A stretch of 64,000 bases of DNA from contig NZ_PUIP01000007.1 in the NCBI RefSeq assembly GCF_002968015.1, positions 124,001 to 188,000 on the forward strand, written 5' to 3'. The notes beneath the pieces are model-generated. The model worked only from the letters and a program-made list of their open reading frames with translations. It ran no database searches and had not been told where the DNA came from. The position numbers and the translations under genes were made by a program. Origin of the DNA: Massilia phosphatilytica (GTDB lineage Bacteria > Pseudomonadota > Gammaproteobacteria > Burkholderiales > Burkholderiaceae_D). Within the stretch, counting starts at the first letter, position 1. Each line of letters begins with the position of its first letter. Positions 10,618 through 20,650 of this stretch are shown here, in pieces.

Positions 10618-10936
10618 ACACGACCTTCCCGTCCGGCAGCTGGTACGCGGTGCCGAGGCGCTTGCCGGCGCCGGACAGCGGCTTGTCGGACACGCGCGTG
10701 ACCTTGATCTCGGCGCCCTTCTTCGTCATGACCTCGACCTTGCCGTCCGCGCCCTTCTTGGCGATCGTGACTTCGGACGACGGGTCGAGCAAGTCCAGCA
10801 TGTTCCAGGCCGAGAACAGGGCGAGCATCATCGCGACGATGAACACGATGCTGGCGTCGAACAGGTTGGCGACACCGGCCAGCGGATCCTCGCCGTGTGC
10901 GGCGTACTGGCCGCGGCGTTGCTTCAGATAGCGCAT
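10604..10936 (-). CDS. DUF2149 protein (ExbD-like topology)
   Basis: Small protein of 110 residues: a charged cytoplasmic N-terminus (MRYLKQRRGQYAAHGEDPLAG), one membrane segment (LFDASIVFIVAMMLALFSAW) with an acidic residue at its start, then a Lys/Glu-rich domain placed in the periplasm. This is the topology of ExbD/TolR partners. It starts seven bases after the ExbB-like stop, with GAGG upstream, and overlaps the CobN-like start. DUF2149 genes are typically found beside CobN-like and ExbB-like genes. A stator or coupling role is inferred. Confidence 0.82.
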   Translation of the reverse strand: MRYLKQRRGQYAAHGEDPLAGVANLFDASIVFIVAMMLALFSAWNMLDLLDPSSEVTIAKKGADGKVEVMTKKGAEIKVTRVSDKPLSGAGKRLGTAYQLPDGKVVYVPE

Positions 10937-10943
10937 GACGGCC

Positions 10944-11537
10944 TCACGCGCGGATGGCGTGCATGGGTGGCACAGGGGACGCGAACTGCGCCAGCGCCTG
11001 CTCGGCCGCGAAGGCGACGTCCAGCATGTCGGCACGCAGCCAGTGTTCGCGCACGAGCGCCAGCACGTAGGCGAGCACGCTGCAGGCCAGGCCGACGACC
11101 GTGGCCGTGAACGCCGTCGTCATGTTCTGCGCCATGTGCGGCAGGTCACCATGGGCGAGGCCCGCGAGCGCGATGCCCATCGGGATCAGGGTGCCCATCA
11201 GCCCGAGCGCGGGACCGACGCGCACGACGAAGCGCACGGCGTCCAGCCGGCGCAGGCCGGCGCCCTCGGCGCCTTGCACGATGCGCTCCAGGTGCGCGTC
11301 GAGCGGCGCGGCGGCGTCGCGCACGCAGGTGTCGATCGCCGCGCGGGCGCCGTCGACGAGCAGGCGCGTGCCGCGCCGGCGCTCGCGCCATTCGCCGAGG
11401 AAGGCGCCGAGGCAGGCCAGCATGTAGAGCAGCAGCGCGGCGATGGCCACGAGGACGGGCAGGTACAGGACGGTGGAAACGGAATACAGCACGGTGTCGA
11501 CGGCGCGTACGGCGCCGTCAAGGAACGGATCAGGCAT
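10944..11537 (-). CDS. MotA/TolQ/ExbB-type proton channel protein
   Basis: Inner-membrane protein of 197 residues with three hydrophobic segments: LYLPVLVAIAALLLYMLACL near residue 25, VGPALGLMGTLIPMGIALAG near 125, and TTAFTATVVGLACSVLAYVL near 155. The last two form the conserved MotA/TolQ/ExbB block. In this family a pentameric channel converts proton flow into force on a partner. It is the first gene after the cobalamin riboswitch. No strong ribosome binding site precedes the ATG at 11537, and hairpins lie just upstream, so translation may be the controlled step. Confidence 0.85.
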   Translation of the reverse strand: MPDPFLDGAVRAVDTVLYSVSTVLYLPVLVAIAALLLYMLACLGAFLGEWRERRRGTRLLVDGARAAIDTCVRDAAAPLDAHLERIVQGAEGAGLRRLDAVRFVVRVGPALGLMGTLIPMGIALAGLAHGDLPHMAQNMTTAFTATVVGLACSVLAYVLALVREHWLRADMLDVAFAAEQALAQFASPVPPMHAIRA

Positions 11538-11590
11538 GGCGATAACGGTGGCAGGCAATCTGCCCACTTCCCCGTGGGCGCGACTGGAAC

Positions 11591-11796
11591 GGCGGGCCTT
11601 CGCGAAGGTCCGCCACCTGTCTGGCCGGTATCCGGGCTGGCAAGGCGGACCGGCCCACCTTCCCATGCGCGGCTGCGCACAGTGGTTCGAGGACCAGCCT
11701 GCCGTCGAAAGACGGCGCTTGCTTACCGTTGCGGGGGCAGCACACCCTGGCGGACAGGCATCCATCCACCATGTGTTTCCCGTTTAACTGCGCGTA
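11591..11796 (-). promoter_or_regulatory. Cobalamin (B12) riboswitch with downstream hairpin
   Basis: On the minus strand, 5' to 3', the conserved elements occur in order: CTGCCCCCGCAACGGTAA (11723-11740), CCACTG (11680-11685), GGGAAGG (11658-11664) and AGCCCGGATACCGGCC (11623-11638). These are the core blocks of the RF00174 aptamer. A strong GGCGG-CCTTCG/CGAAGG-CCGCC hairpin follows at 11591-11614, and a GCCCAC/GTGGGC hairpin at 11562-11579, before the ATG at 11537. Neither hairpin has a U-tract, so control is more likely by occluding translation or by Rho. Expected effect: repression when adenosylcobalamin is abundant. The 5' edge is approximate. Confidence 0.93.
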
Positions 11797-11829
11797 CCGA
11801 ACGCACGCGCGGGCACCAAACGGTGCGGA

Positions 11830-12378
11830 TTATACGTGGGTTTGCCGCGCGCGGCCCTGCGCGAGCCGGTCGAGCGCCCGCGCGATGTCCGCCGCCGGCA
11901 GCGTGTAGCGCGCATACGGCACGCCGCGGATGGGCGGCAGGTCGTGCTCGCGCACGAAGCCGATGGATTCGTACAGCCGCAGCGCCGTCGCCATGATGGG
12001 GCTCGTGTGCAATCCGATGGCCGGCGCCCCCGCGCGCCGCGCCCGTTCGAGCGTGGCCGCGACCAGAGCGCGGCCGACGCCGCCGCCGCGCGCCACGGGA
12101 TCGACGACCAGCATGCGGATCACCGACCAGTCGTCGGGAAAGATCGCGCTGCGCGGCCGTCCGGGCCCCACGTGCACGACGGCGCCCGCGATCCGCCCGG
12201 CGCGCTCGGCCACGAACAGGTCGCCGTCGCCCGCCAGGTCGGCCATCCGGGCGATGCCCGCGCTGAACGAGGGCCAGTCCTCGTAGTCGCCCGCGTATTG
12301 CGCGAACGCGGCCAGCGCCACGGCGTTGACGCCGGCGCGGTCGGTCTCGATATAGTCGCGGATCGTCGCTGCCGTCAT
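11830..12378 (-). CDS. GNAT family N-acetyltransferase
   Basis: Protein of 182 residues with one GNAT domain: acetyl-CoA-binding motif A reads VIRMLVVDPVARGGGVGRAL, motif B is near LHTSPIMATALRLYESIGFVRE. The substrate is unknown. It overlaps the upstream LysR gene by ATGA, so the two are translationally coupled. The open frame extends much further upstream, but only as a shadow of the LysR gene. It ends just before the cobalamin riboswitch, so the promoter of that operon must lie in or next to its 3' end. Confidence 0.87.
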   Translation of the reverse strand: MTAATIRDYIETDRAGVNAVALAAFAQYAGDYEDWPSFSAGIARMADLAGDGDLFVAERAGRIAGAVVHVGPGRPRSAIFPDDWSVIRMLVVDPVARGGGVGRALVAATLERARRAGAPAIGLHTSPIMATALRLYESIGFVREHDLPPIRGVPYARYTLPAADIARALDRLAQGRARQTHV

Positions 12379-13295
12379 GCGGCCCTCCCCATGTCGCCGT
12401 TGTGCCACCACAGTGTCGGATTGTTGTCGGCCAGGTCGCGCAGCAGGTCCCACACGACTTTCACGCGGCGCAGGCGGTACAGGTCCGTCGGCGCCGCGAG
12501 CCAGAACGAGCGCTCGGCATAGAAACCGGGCAGCACGGGCACGAGGCGGCCGTCGTCCGGCACGGCGTACGGCGGCGCCATCATGAGGCCCATGCCCAGC
12601 GACGCCGCCTCGATCTGCGCCGTCATGCCCGAGCAGCACAGCCGCCGGCGCGGCGTGAAACCGAGTTCGTTCAGGTACGACAGCTCGCGGCTGGCCAGGC
12701 GGTCCTGCACGTAGTCGACGAAGTCGTGGGGCTCCAGGTCCGCGTGCGTGCGGATCGGCGGATGCTTCGCCAGGTACGTGGGAGACGCATACAGGTAAAA
12801 GCGGAACGAGGCGAGGCGGGTGACCATGTAGCGCCCCGTCGACGGCGGGTCGAGCATGACGCCGAGATCGGCCTCGCGGTTCGCCAGGTTGGCGAACCGC
12901 GGCAGCGCCAGCAGGTCGATCGACAGGTCGGGATTGTCCTCGAACAGCTTCACCAGCAGCGGCGCCACGACGCGCGTGCCGAACACTTCCGGCACGCCCA
13001 GCCGCACGACGCCGTGCGCCGCCACCTCCGCGCCGCCCAACTGCTCGGTCGCCGCGAGCGCCGCGCCTTCCATCGCCTCGGCATGCGGCAGCAGGGCCTG
13101 GCCCATTTCCGTCAGCTCGTAGCCCTCGCGCGAGCGGTCGAACAGGGTCGTGCCCAGTTGCTGCTCGAGGCGGTCGATGCGGCGCGCCACCGTCGTATGC
13201 TCCACGTCCAGGCGGCGCGACGCCCCGGACAGGGTGCCGGCGCGCGCCAGCTCCAGGAAAAACCGCAGATCCGTCCATTCCGGCAGGCTGTGCAT
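12375..13295 (-). CDS. LysR-type transcriptional regulator
   Basis: Regulator of 306 residues with an N-terminal winged helix-turn-helix (FFLELARAGTLSGASRRLDV, then TTVARRIDRLEQQLGTTLFDR) and a substrate-binding domain (GVVRLGVPEVFGTRVVAPLL onward). The start ATG at 13295 is six bases from GGGGAG. It is divergent from the TonB-dependent receptor gene across a 344-base gap that holds two near-identical palindromes, which makes that receptor and the transport genes behind it likely targets. It is coupled to the GNAT gene. The inducer is unknown. Confidence 0.9.
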   Translation of the reverse strand: MHSLPEWTDLRFFLELARAGTLSGASRRLDVEHTTVARRIDRLEQQLGTTLFDRSREGYELTEMGQALLPHAEAMEGAALAATEQLGGAEVAAHGVVRLGVPEVFGTRVVAPLLVKLFEDNPDLSIDLLALPRFANLANREADLGVMLDPPSTGRYMVTRLASFRFYLYASPTYLAKHPPIRTHADLEPHDFVDYVQDRLASRELSYLNELGFTPRRRLCCSGMTAQIEAASLGMGLMMAPPYAVPDDGRLVPVLPGFYAERSFWLAAPTDLYRLRRVKVVWDLLRDLADNNPTLWWHNGDMGRAA

Positions 13296-13388
13296 GTGTG
13301 TCTCCCCGTTCCTCCGACCCGTCGCGCATGGGATCGCCATCTGACGCGGCTTTTTCGGGAACCGTTGTTTGATATCAAGGTGACATAT

Positions 13389-13404
13389 TGTGCACCAGTG
13401 CACA
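13389..13404. promoter_or_regulatory. Palindromic operator candidate, copy 1
   Basis: Perfect inverted repeat TGTGCACCAGTGCACA (seven-base arms, two-base centre) in the divergent gap between the LysR and TonB-receptor genes. It shares the form TGTGCA-N4-TGCACA with the copy at 13520, 131 bases away. A half-site TGCACA lies between them at 13441-13446. Confidence 0.6.
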
Positions 13405-13519
13405 TTGCCGCTGCAACGTTTTCGGAACAGCGCTTGCGTATGCACAGCAAACCCTCTTTCCGGACGTCGCGACGCGCCGCGCCCTCTGGCGCTGCCCCTT
13501 CGGGGACGTGCCGCAACAC

Positions 13520-13535
13520 TGTGCATAAATGCACA
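13520..13535. promoter_or_regulatory. Palindromic operator candidate, copy 2
   Basis: Perfect inverted repeat TGTGCATAAATGCACA, about 105 bases before the TonB-receptor start codon. It conserves the outer hexamers of the copy at 13389. Paired copies with identical arms and different centres are typical of a dimeric regulator, perhaps binding both sites with looping. Confidence 0.6.
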
Positions 13536-13639
13536 CCCTGTGGGCGCGGCGTTGTCTTTTCAGCCAAATTCATCCGAGGCACACTGTGATGCATGCGAAG
13601 ACTGAACGCATGACACCACACCAAAATCAGGAGACATCA

Positions 13640-15934
<2,295 letters not shown>

Positions 15935-15944
15935 CCCGCCCCGA

Positions 15945-15969
15945 GCGTGGCCGGCCCGCCCGGCCACGC
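15945..15969 (+). terminator. Strong intergenic hairpin, attenuator-like
   Basis: GCGTGGCCGG (15945-15954) and CCGGCCACGC (15960-15969) form a perfect ten-base stem with a five-base loop, 11 bases after the receptor stop. No T-run follows. It may protect the receptor mRNA end or reduce read-through into the hydrolase and importer genes. Confidence 0.5.
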
Positions 15970-16022
15970 CCCACACCGGCATCCGCCGCACCACCGACAT
16001 CGAACGACAGGATACTGCCAGC

Positions 16023-16898
16023 GTGGCCAACTACACATCCATTCGCTATACGAGCATCGACGGCCTCACGCTGCATGCGCGGGACTATCCAGCTGACGAC
16101 GGCGCGACGGGGTGCCTGCCCGTGATCTGCATCCACGGGCTGACGCGCAACGCGTCCGACTTTGACGAGTTCGCTCCGCTCGTCGCCCGCCACGGCCGGC
16201 GCGTGCTGGCGCTCGACGTGCGCGGGCGCGGAGAATCGGCGCGCGATCCGAATCCCGACAACTACACGCCCAGCGTGTACGCCGACGACGTCGCGCGGCT
16301 GATGGCGGACCTGGGCATCCCTCGCGCCGTGTTCGTCGGCACGTCGATGGGCGGCCTGATCACGATGACGCTGGCCGCGAAGCACATCGACCTGATCGCC
16401 GCCGCGGTGATCAACGACATCGGCCCCGTGATCTCGGAAAAAGGGCTGGCGCGCATCGCCGGCTACGCGGGCCGGACGGCCGCCGTGGACTCGTGGGCCG
16501 ATGCCGCCGGATGCGTCCGCGACATCAACGCCTGCGCCTTCCCGGACAATCAGGATGCCGACTGGGACAAATGGGCGCGCCGCGCCTTCGCCCCGGACGC
16601 CGCCGGCCGCCTGGCGCCACGCTACGACCCGAATATTGCGATCGCGCTGCAAACCGGTAAACTCAGGCCGACGTCGCTGCCGCTACGGATGGCGTTCCGC
16701 AAACTCGCGCAGGAACGCCCCGTATTGCTCGTGCGCGGTACGCTGTCGGACCTGCTCGAAGAACGCCAGGCCGCGTGGATGCGGCGCGCGGCCCCAATGA
16801 TGACCTGCGTCGACGTCCCGAACGTGGGCCATGCGCCGATGCTGACGGAGCCCGTCGCGCTGGATGCGATCCTCAAGTTCCTGGCCAACGTGCCCTAA
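16023..16898 (+). CDS. Alpha/beta-fold hydrolase
   Basis: Protein of 291 residues with the alpha/beta-hydrolase fold: oxyanion region ICIHGLTRNASDF near residue 38, DVRGRGESARDP, nucleophile elbow FVGTSMGGL (Ser near 107) and catalytic His in VGHAPML near residue 276. It lacks a signal peptide, so it acts in the cytoplasm, probably on a substrate brought in by the adjacent importer. The start is taken as GTG at 16023; upstream in-frame codons lie inside the receptor gene. The gap to the substrate-binding protein gene is ten bases. Ester or C-C hydrolysis cannot be told apart. Confidence 0.85.
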   Translation: MANYTSIRYTSIDGLTLHARDYPADDGATGCLPVICIHGLTRNASDFDEFAPLVARHGRRVLALDVRGRGESARDPNPDNYTPSVYADDVARLMADLGIPRAVFVGTSMGGLITMTLAAKHIDLIAAAVINDIGPVISEKGLARIAGYAGRTAAVDSWADAAGCVRDINACAFPDNQDADWDKWARRAFAPDAAGRLAPRYDPNIAIALQTGKLRPTSLPLRMAFRKLAQERPVLLVRGTLSDLLEERQAAWMRRAAPMMTCVDVPNVGHAPMLTEPVALDAILKFLANVP

Positions 16899-16908
16899 AG
16901 GAGACAAC

Positions 16909-18105
16909 ATGAATCGAATGATCAAACCCCTTCCCCTGGCCTTGTTTGCCGCCTTCGCCCTGACGGCGACCGGCGCCGCCCTGGCCGCCCCCGACCTGAA
17001 AGTCGCCCTCATCGCCGGCAAGACGGGCCAGCTGGAATCCTATGCCAAGGAAACGGAAACCGGCTTCATGCTGGGCCTCGAATACCTCACCGGCGGCAAG
17101 ATGGAAATCAACGGCCGCAAGCTGAAGGTGATCGTCAAGGACGACCAGGGCAAGCCCGACCTCTCCCGCACCCTGCTGGCCGAAGCCTATGGCGACGACA
17201 AGGCCGACATCGCCGTCGGCACCACGTCGTCCGGCGCGGCGCTCGCGATGCTGCCCGTCGCGAAGGAGTACAAGAAGGTGCTGATCGTCGAACCGGCCGT
17301 GGCCGACGAGATCACGGGCGCCAAGTGGAACAAGTACATCTTCCGCACCGCGCGCAATTCGATGCAGGACGCGCTGGCCGCGGCGTCCACCCTGAAGAAC
17401 GGCAGCGTCGCGTTCCTCGCGCAGGATTATGCGTTCGGCCGCGACGCCATCAAGGCCGGCAAGGAAGCGCTGGCGGCCACCGGCAGCAAGGCGAATGTCG
17501 TGCACGAGGAATACGCGCCCGCCGCCGCGACGGACTTCACGGCGCCCACGCAGCGCCTGTTCGACGCCCTGAAGGACAAGCCGCAGCCGCGCGTGCTGGC
17601 CATCGTCTGGGCCGGCCCGAACCCGATGAACAAGATCGCGGACATGAAGCCGGAACGCTACGGCATCTCGCTCGCACCGGGCGGCAACATCCTGCCCGTG
17701 ATGAAGACGTGGAAGGCGTACGCCGGCACGGAAGGCACGATCAATTACTACTACGGCTTCCCGAAGAACAAGATGAACGACTGGCTCGTCGCCGAGCACA
17801 CCAAGCGCTTCAAGGCGCCGCCCGACATGTTCACGGCGGGCGGCATGGCGGCGGCGGCGGCCGTCGTCGCGGCGCTGCAGAAGGTCCCGTCCGGGAATGG
17901 CGACCAGATGGTGACCGCGCTGGAAGGCATATCGTTCGAGACGCCGAAAGGCACGATGACGTTCCGCAAGGAAGATCACCAGGCGCTGCAGCCGATGTAC
18001 CACTTCCGCATCAAGAAGGACCAGAAGAACGAATGGGACCTGCTGGAACTGGTGCGCGAGATCCCGGCCAGCGAGCTGCCGCTGCCCGTCCGGAACAAAC
18101 GCTGA
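16909..18105 (+). CDS. ABC transporter substrate-binding protein, Liv type
   Basis: Periplasmic binding protein of 398 residues of the branched-chain amino acid (Periplasmic_binding_6) class. A signal peptide (MNRMIKPLPLALFAAFALTA... ALA) precedes APDLKVALIAGKTGQLESYA. The start has AGGAG nine bases upstream. It leads ATPase, ATPase, permease, permease genes. Members of this class bind amino acids, amides or aromatic acids. With a receptor and hydrolase upstream, an ester, amide or aromatic compound is at least as likely as leucine. Confidence 0.9.
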   Translation: MNRMIKPLPLALFAAFALTATGAALAAPDLKVALIAGKTGQLESYAKETETGFMLGLEYLTGGKMEINGRKLKVIVKDDQGKPDLSRTLLAEAYGDDKADIAVGTTSSGAALAMLPVAKEYKKVLIVEPAVADEITGAKWNKYIFRTARNSMQDALAAASTLKNGSVAFLAQDYAFGRDAIKAGKEALAATGSKANVVHEEYAPAAATDFTAPTQRLFDALKDKPQPRVLAIVWAGPNPMNKIADMKPERYGISLAPGGNILPVMKTWKAYAGTEGTINYYYGFPKNKMNDWLVAEHTKRFKAPPDMFTAGGMAAAAAVVAALQKVPSGNGDQMVTALEGISFETPKGTMTFRKEDHQALQPMYHFRIKKDQKNEWDLLELVREIPASELPLPVRNKR

Positions 18106-18106
18106 C

Positions 18107-18871
18107 ATGACAGCCGCGCCTTCGCTCGCCACGCGCGACCTGACCATCCGCTTCGGCGGCCACGTGGCCGTCAACGCGGTGACGGCCGAGTTCTACCCGG
18201 GCACGCTGACCGTGATCGTGGGCCCGAACGGCGCCGGCAAGACGACGTATTTCAATCTCGTGTCGGGCCAGTTGCCGGCAACGTCCGGCAGCGTGTTCGT
18301 GCAAGGCCAGGATGTCACCCGGCTCGGCCCCGCGCGCCGCACGCGCCTGGGCGTCGGGCGCGCGTTCCAGCTGACGAACCTGTTCCCGCACCTGACCGTG
18401 CTGGAAAACGTGCGGCTGGCCGTGCAGAGCCGCGCCGGCATCGGCATGAGCATGCTGTCGCTGTGGTTCGGCCACAAGGACGTCATCCAGCGCGCCGAGC
18501 ACTACCTCGAGCGCGTGTCGATGATAGGCAAAAGCGGTGCGCTGGTCGGCACGCTGTCGCACGGTGACCAGCGCAAACTGGAGGTGGCGATCCTGCTCGC
18601 GCTGGAGCCGGCTATCCTGATGTTCGACGAACCAACGGCCGGCATGAGCGTCGACGAGGTGCCCGTCGTGCTGGACCTGATCCACCAGGTCAAGGCCGAG
18701 CGCAACAAGACCGTGTTGCTCGTCGAGCACAAGATGGACGTCGTGCGCGCACTGGCCGACCGCATCGTCGTGCTCCACAACGGCACCCTGGTGGCGGATG
18801 GCGAGCCGGCCGAGGTGATGCAATCGAAAATCGTGCAGGAGGCCTATCTTGGCACCCCCGAACCCGCATGA
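18107..18871 (+). CDS. ABC transporter ATP-binding protein, LivG type
   Basis: Cytoplasmic ATPase of 254 residues. Walker A is GPNGAGKTTYF, the signature region is atypical (LSHGDQRKLEVAILLAL), Walker B is ILMFDEPTAG and the switch His follows in LLVEHKMD. The insertion after the Q-loop region (GVGRAFQLTNLFPHLTVLENV) is typical of LivG. It starts one base after the stop of the binding protein. LSHGDQ replaces the usual LSYGxQ, which is common in this family. Confidence 0.92.
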   Translation: MTAAPSLATRDLTIRFGGHVAVNAVTAEFYPGTLTVIVGPNGAGKTTYFNLVSGQLPATSGSVFVQGQDVTRLGPARRTRLGVGRAFQLTNLFPHLTVLENVRLAVQSRAGIGMSMLSLWFGHKDVIQRAEHYLERVSMIGKSGALVGTLSHGDQRKLEVAILLALEPAILMFDEPTAGMSVDEVPVVLDLIHQVKAERNKTVLLVEHKMDVVRALADRIVVLHNGTLVADGEPAEVMQSKIVQEAYLGTPEPA

Positions 18872-18893
18872 CACGCTGAGAACGAAGCTGCCC

Positions 18894-19619
18894 ATGAGCG
18901 AACCCATCCTGACGCTGTCCGGCGTCCATACCCATATCGGCCAGTACCACATCCTGCAGGGCGTCGACCTCGCCGTCCCGCGCGGCGGCCTGGCCGTGCT
19001 GCTGGGCCGCAACGGCGCCGGCAAGACGACGACCCTGCGTACCATCATGGGCATGTGGAAAGTCAGCCGCGGGACGATCACGTTCGACGGCCGCGACATC
19101 ACGAAGCTGTCCACGCCCGACATCGCCCGGGCCGGGATCGCCTACGTCCCAGAAAGCATGGCCGTGTTTTCCGAACTGACGGTGCGCGAGAACCTGTATC
19201 TGGCCGCGCGCAACGGCCCGCTGGACGGTGCGCGCGTGGACTGGATCTGCGGCTTCTTCCCCGCGCTGAAGAAATTCTGGAACTACCCGGCAGGGAATTT
19301 GTCGGGCGGCCAGAAACAGATGGTGGCCATCGCCCGCGCGATCGTCGAGCCGAAGAAGCTGCTGCTCGTGGACGAGCCGACGAAGGGACTGGCACCCGCC
19401 ATCGTGCAAAGCCTGATGGCGGCGTTCCGCGACCTCAAGGACACGAGCACGACCATCCTGCTCGTCGAACAGAATTTCAACTTCGTGCGCACGCTCGGCG
19501 ACAGCGTGAGCGTCATGGACGACGGCCGTGTCGTCCACGCGGGCCTGATGCACGACCTGGCGCACGACGAGTCCTTGCAGCAGCGCCTGCTGGGTCTGTC
19601 GCTCGACTCCCACCAATGA
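18894..19619 (+). CDS. ABC transporter ATP-binding protein, LivF type
   Basis: Second ATPase of the importer, 241 residues: Walker A GRNGAGKTTTL, signature LSGGQKQM, Walker B LLLVDEPTKGLAP. ATG at 18894 gives the usual LivF length; an in-frame TTG at 18849 would add 15 residues that do not look conserved. It begins 22 bases after the LivG-type gene. Confidence 0.91.
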   Translation: MSEPILTLSGVHTHIGQYHILQGVDLAVPRGGLAVLLGRNGAGKTTTLRTIMGMWKVSRGTITFDGRDITKLSTPDIARAGIAYVPESMAVFSELTVRENLYLAARNGPLDGARVDWICGFFPALKKFWNYPAGNLSGGQKQMVAIARAIVEPKKLLLVDEPTKGLAPAIVQSLMAAFRDLKDTSTTILLVEQNFNFVRTLGDSVSVMDDGRVVHAGLMHDLAHDESLQQRLLGLSLDSHQ

Positions 19620-19629
19620 CAGGACAACG

Positions 19630-20649
19630 ATGAGTGCAACCTTACCCATAGCGCAAGCGGACGCGCCGCTGCCGGCGGCACGGCGCGACATCGCCCCGCT
19701 GCTGCTCGTGCCGGCCGTCGTGCTGGCGGCGCTGCCCTTCATCAGCTTTCCGACCTGGATCACCCTGACGGTGGCCGGGCTCGCGATGGGCATGATGATC
19801 TTTATTATGGCCAGCGGCCTGACCTTGGTGTTCGGCCTGATGAGCGTGCTGAACTTCGGCCACGGTGCCTTCGTCTCGGTCGGCGCATTCACCGCGACGT
19901 TCGTGCTGCTGCCGATGCGTGGCTGGCTCGAGATGGATTCGCTGCTCGCCAACCTCGGCGTGCTGGGCCTCGCCGTGCTGCTGGCGATGCTGGTGACGGC
20001 GCTGCTCGGCTGGGCGTTCGAACGGATCGTCATCATGCCCGTCTACGGCCAGCACCTGAAGCAGATCCTGGTCACGATGGGCGGCATGATCGTGTCCGAA
20101 CAGCTCATCAACGTGGTCTGGGGCGCCGAGCAGATCGCCCTGCCGCTGCCGGCCGCGCTGCGCGGCGCCGTGTTCCTGGGCGAGGCGGCCATCGAGAAAT
20201 ACCGGCTGCTGGCGGTCGTCGTCGGCGTCGCCGTGTTCGCCGCGATGTTCCTCACCCTGAACCGCACCAGGATCGGCCTCCTGATCCGCGCGGGCGTCGA
20301 GAATGGCGAAATGGTCGAGGCGCTGGGCTACCGCATCCGCCGCCTGTTCGTCGGCGTGTTCGCAGCCGGCTCCGCGCTGGCGGGCCTCGGCGGCGTCATG
20401 TGGGGCCTGTACAAGGAAACGCTGGTGGCGCAGATGGGCAGCGAGATCATGGTGCTGACCTTCATCGTCATCATCATCGGCGGCCTGGGCTCCGTCGGCG
20501 GCTGCTTCATCGGCTCCCTGCTGATCGCCCTCGTCGCCAACTACGCCGGCTTCCTCGCGCCGAAGGTGGCGCTCGTCTCGAACATCGTGCTGATGATCGC
20601 CGTCCTCCTGTGGCGCCCGGCCGGCCTGTACACGAAAGGACGCCTTTGA
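19630..20649 (+). CDS. Branched-chain-type ABC permease, LivH type
   Basis: Inner-membrane permease of 339 residues with about eight hydrophobic segments. The conserved LivH block SGLTLVFGLMSVLNFGHGAF lies near residue 60 and the C-terminal block FIVIIIGGLGSVGGCFIGSL near residue 280. The N-terminus is about 30 residues longer than in E. coli LivH. Eleven bases separate it from the LivF-type gene, and one base from the next permease. Confidence 0.91.
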   Translation: MSATLPIAQADAPLPAARRDIAPLLLVPAVVLAALPFISFPTWITLTVAGLAMGMMIFIMASGLTLVFGLMSVLNFGHGAFVSVGAFTATFVLLPMRGWLEMDSLLANLGVLGLAVLLAMLVTALLGWAFERIVIMPVYGQHLKQILVTMGGMIVSEQLINVVWGAEQIALPLPAALRGAVFLGEAAIEKYRLLAVVVGVAVFAAMFLTLNRTRIGLLIRAGVENGEMVEALGYRIRRLFVGVFAAGSALAGLGGVMWGLYKETLVAQMGSEIMVLTFIVIIIGGLGSVGGCFIGSLLIALVANYAGFLAPKVALVSNIVLMIAVLLWRPAGLYTKGRL

Positions 20650-20650
20650 C

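Noticed and set aside
7207..10701. Long open frame of 1164 codons on the plus strand
   Set aside because: It lies exactly opposite the CobN-like gene, is His/Arg/Gln-rich with no domain, and follows the third-position GC pattern of the other strand.
10604..11537. ExbB/DUF2149 pair as the energiser of a TonB receptor in this window
   Set aside because: No tonB gene adjoins them, and both TonB-dependent receptors here are kilobases away in differently regulated sets; the overlap with the CobN-like gene points to that partner.
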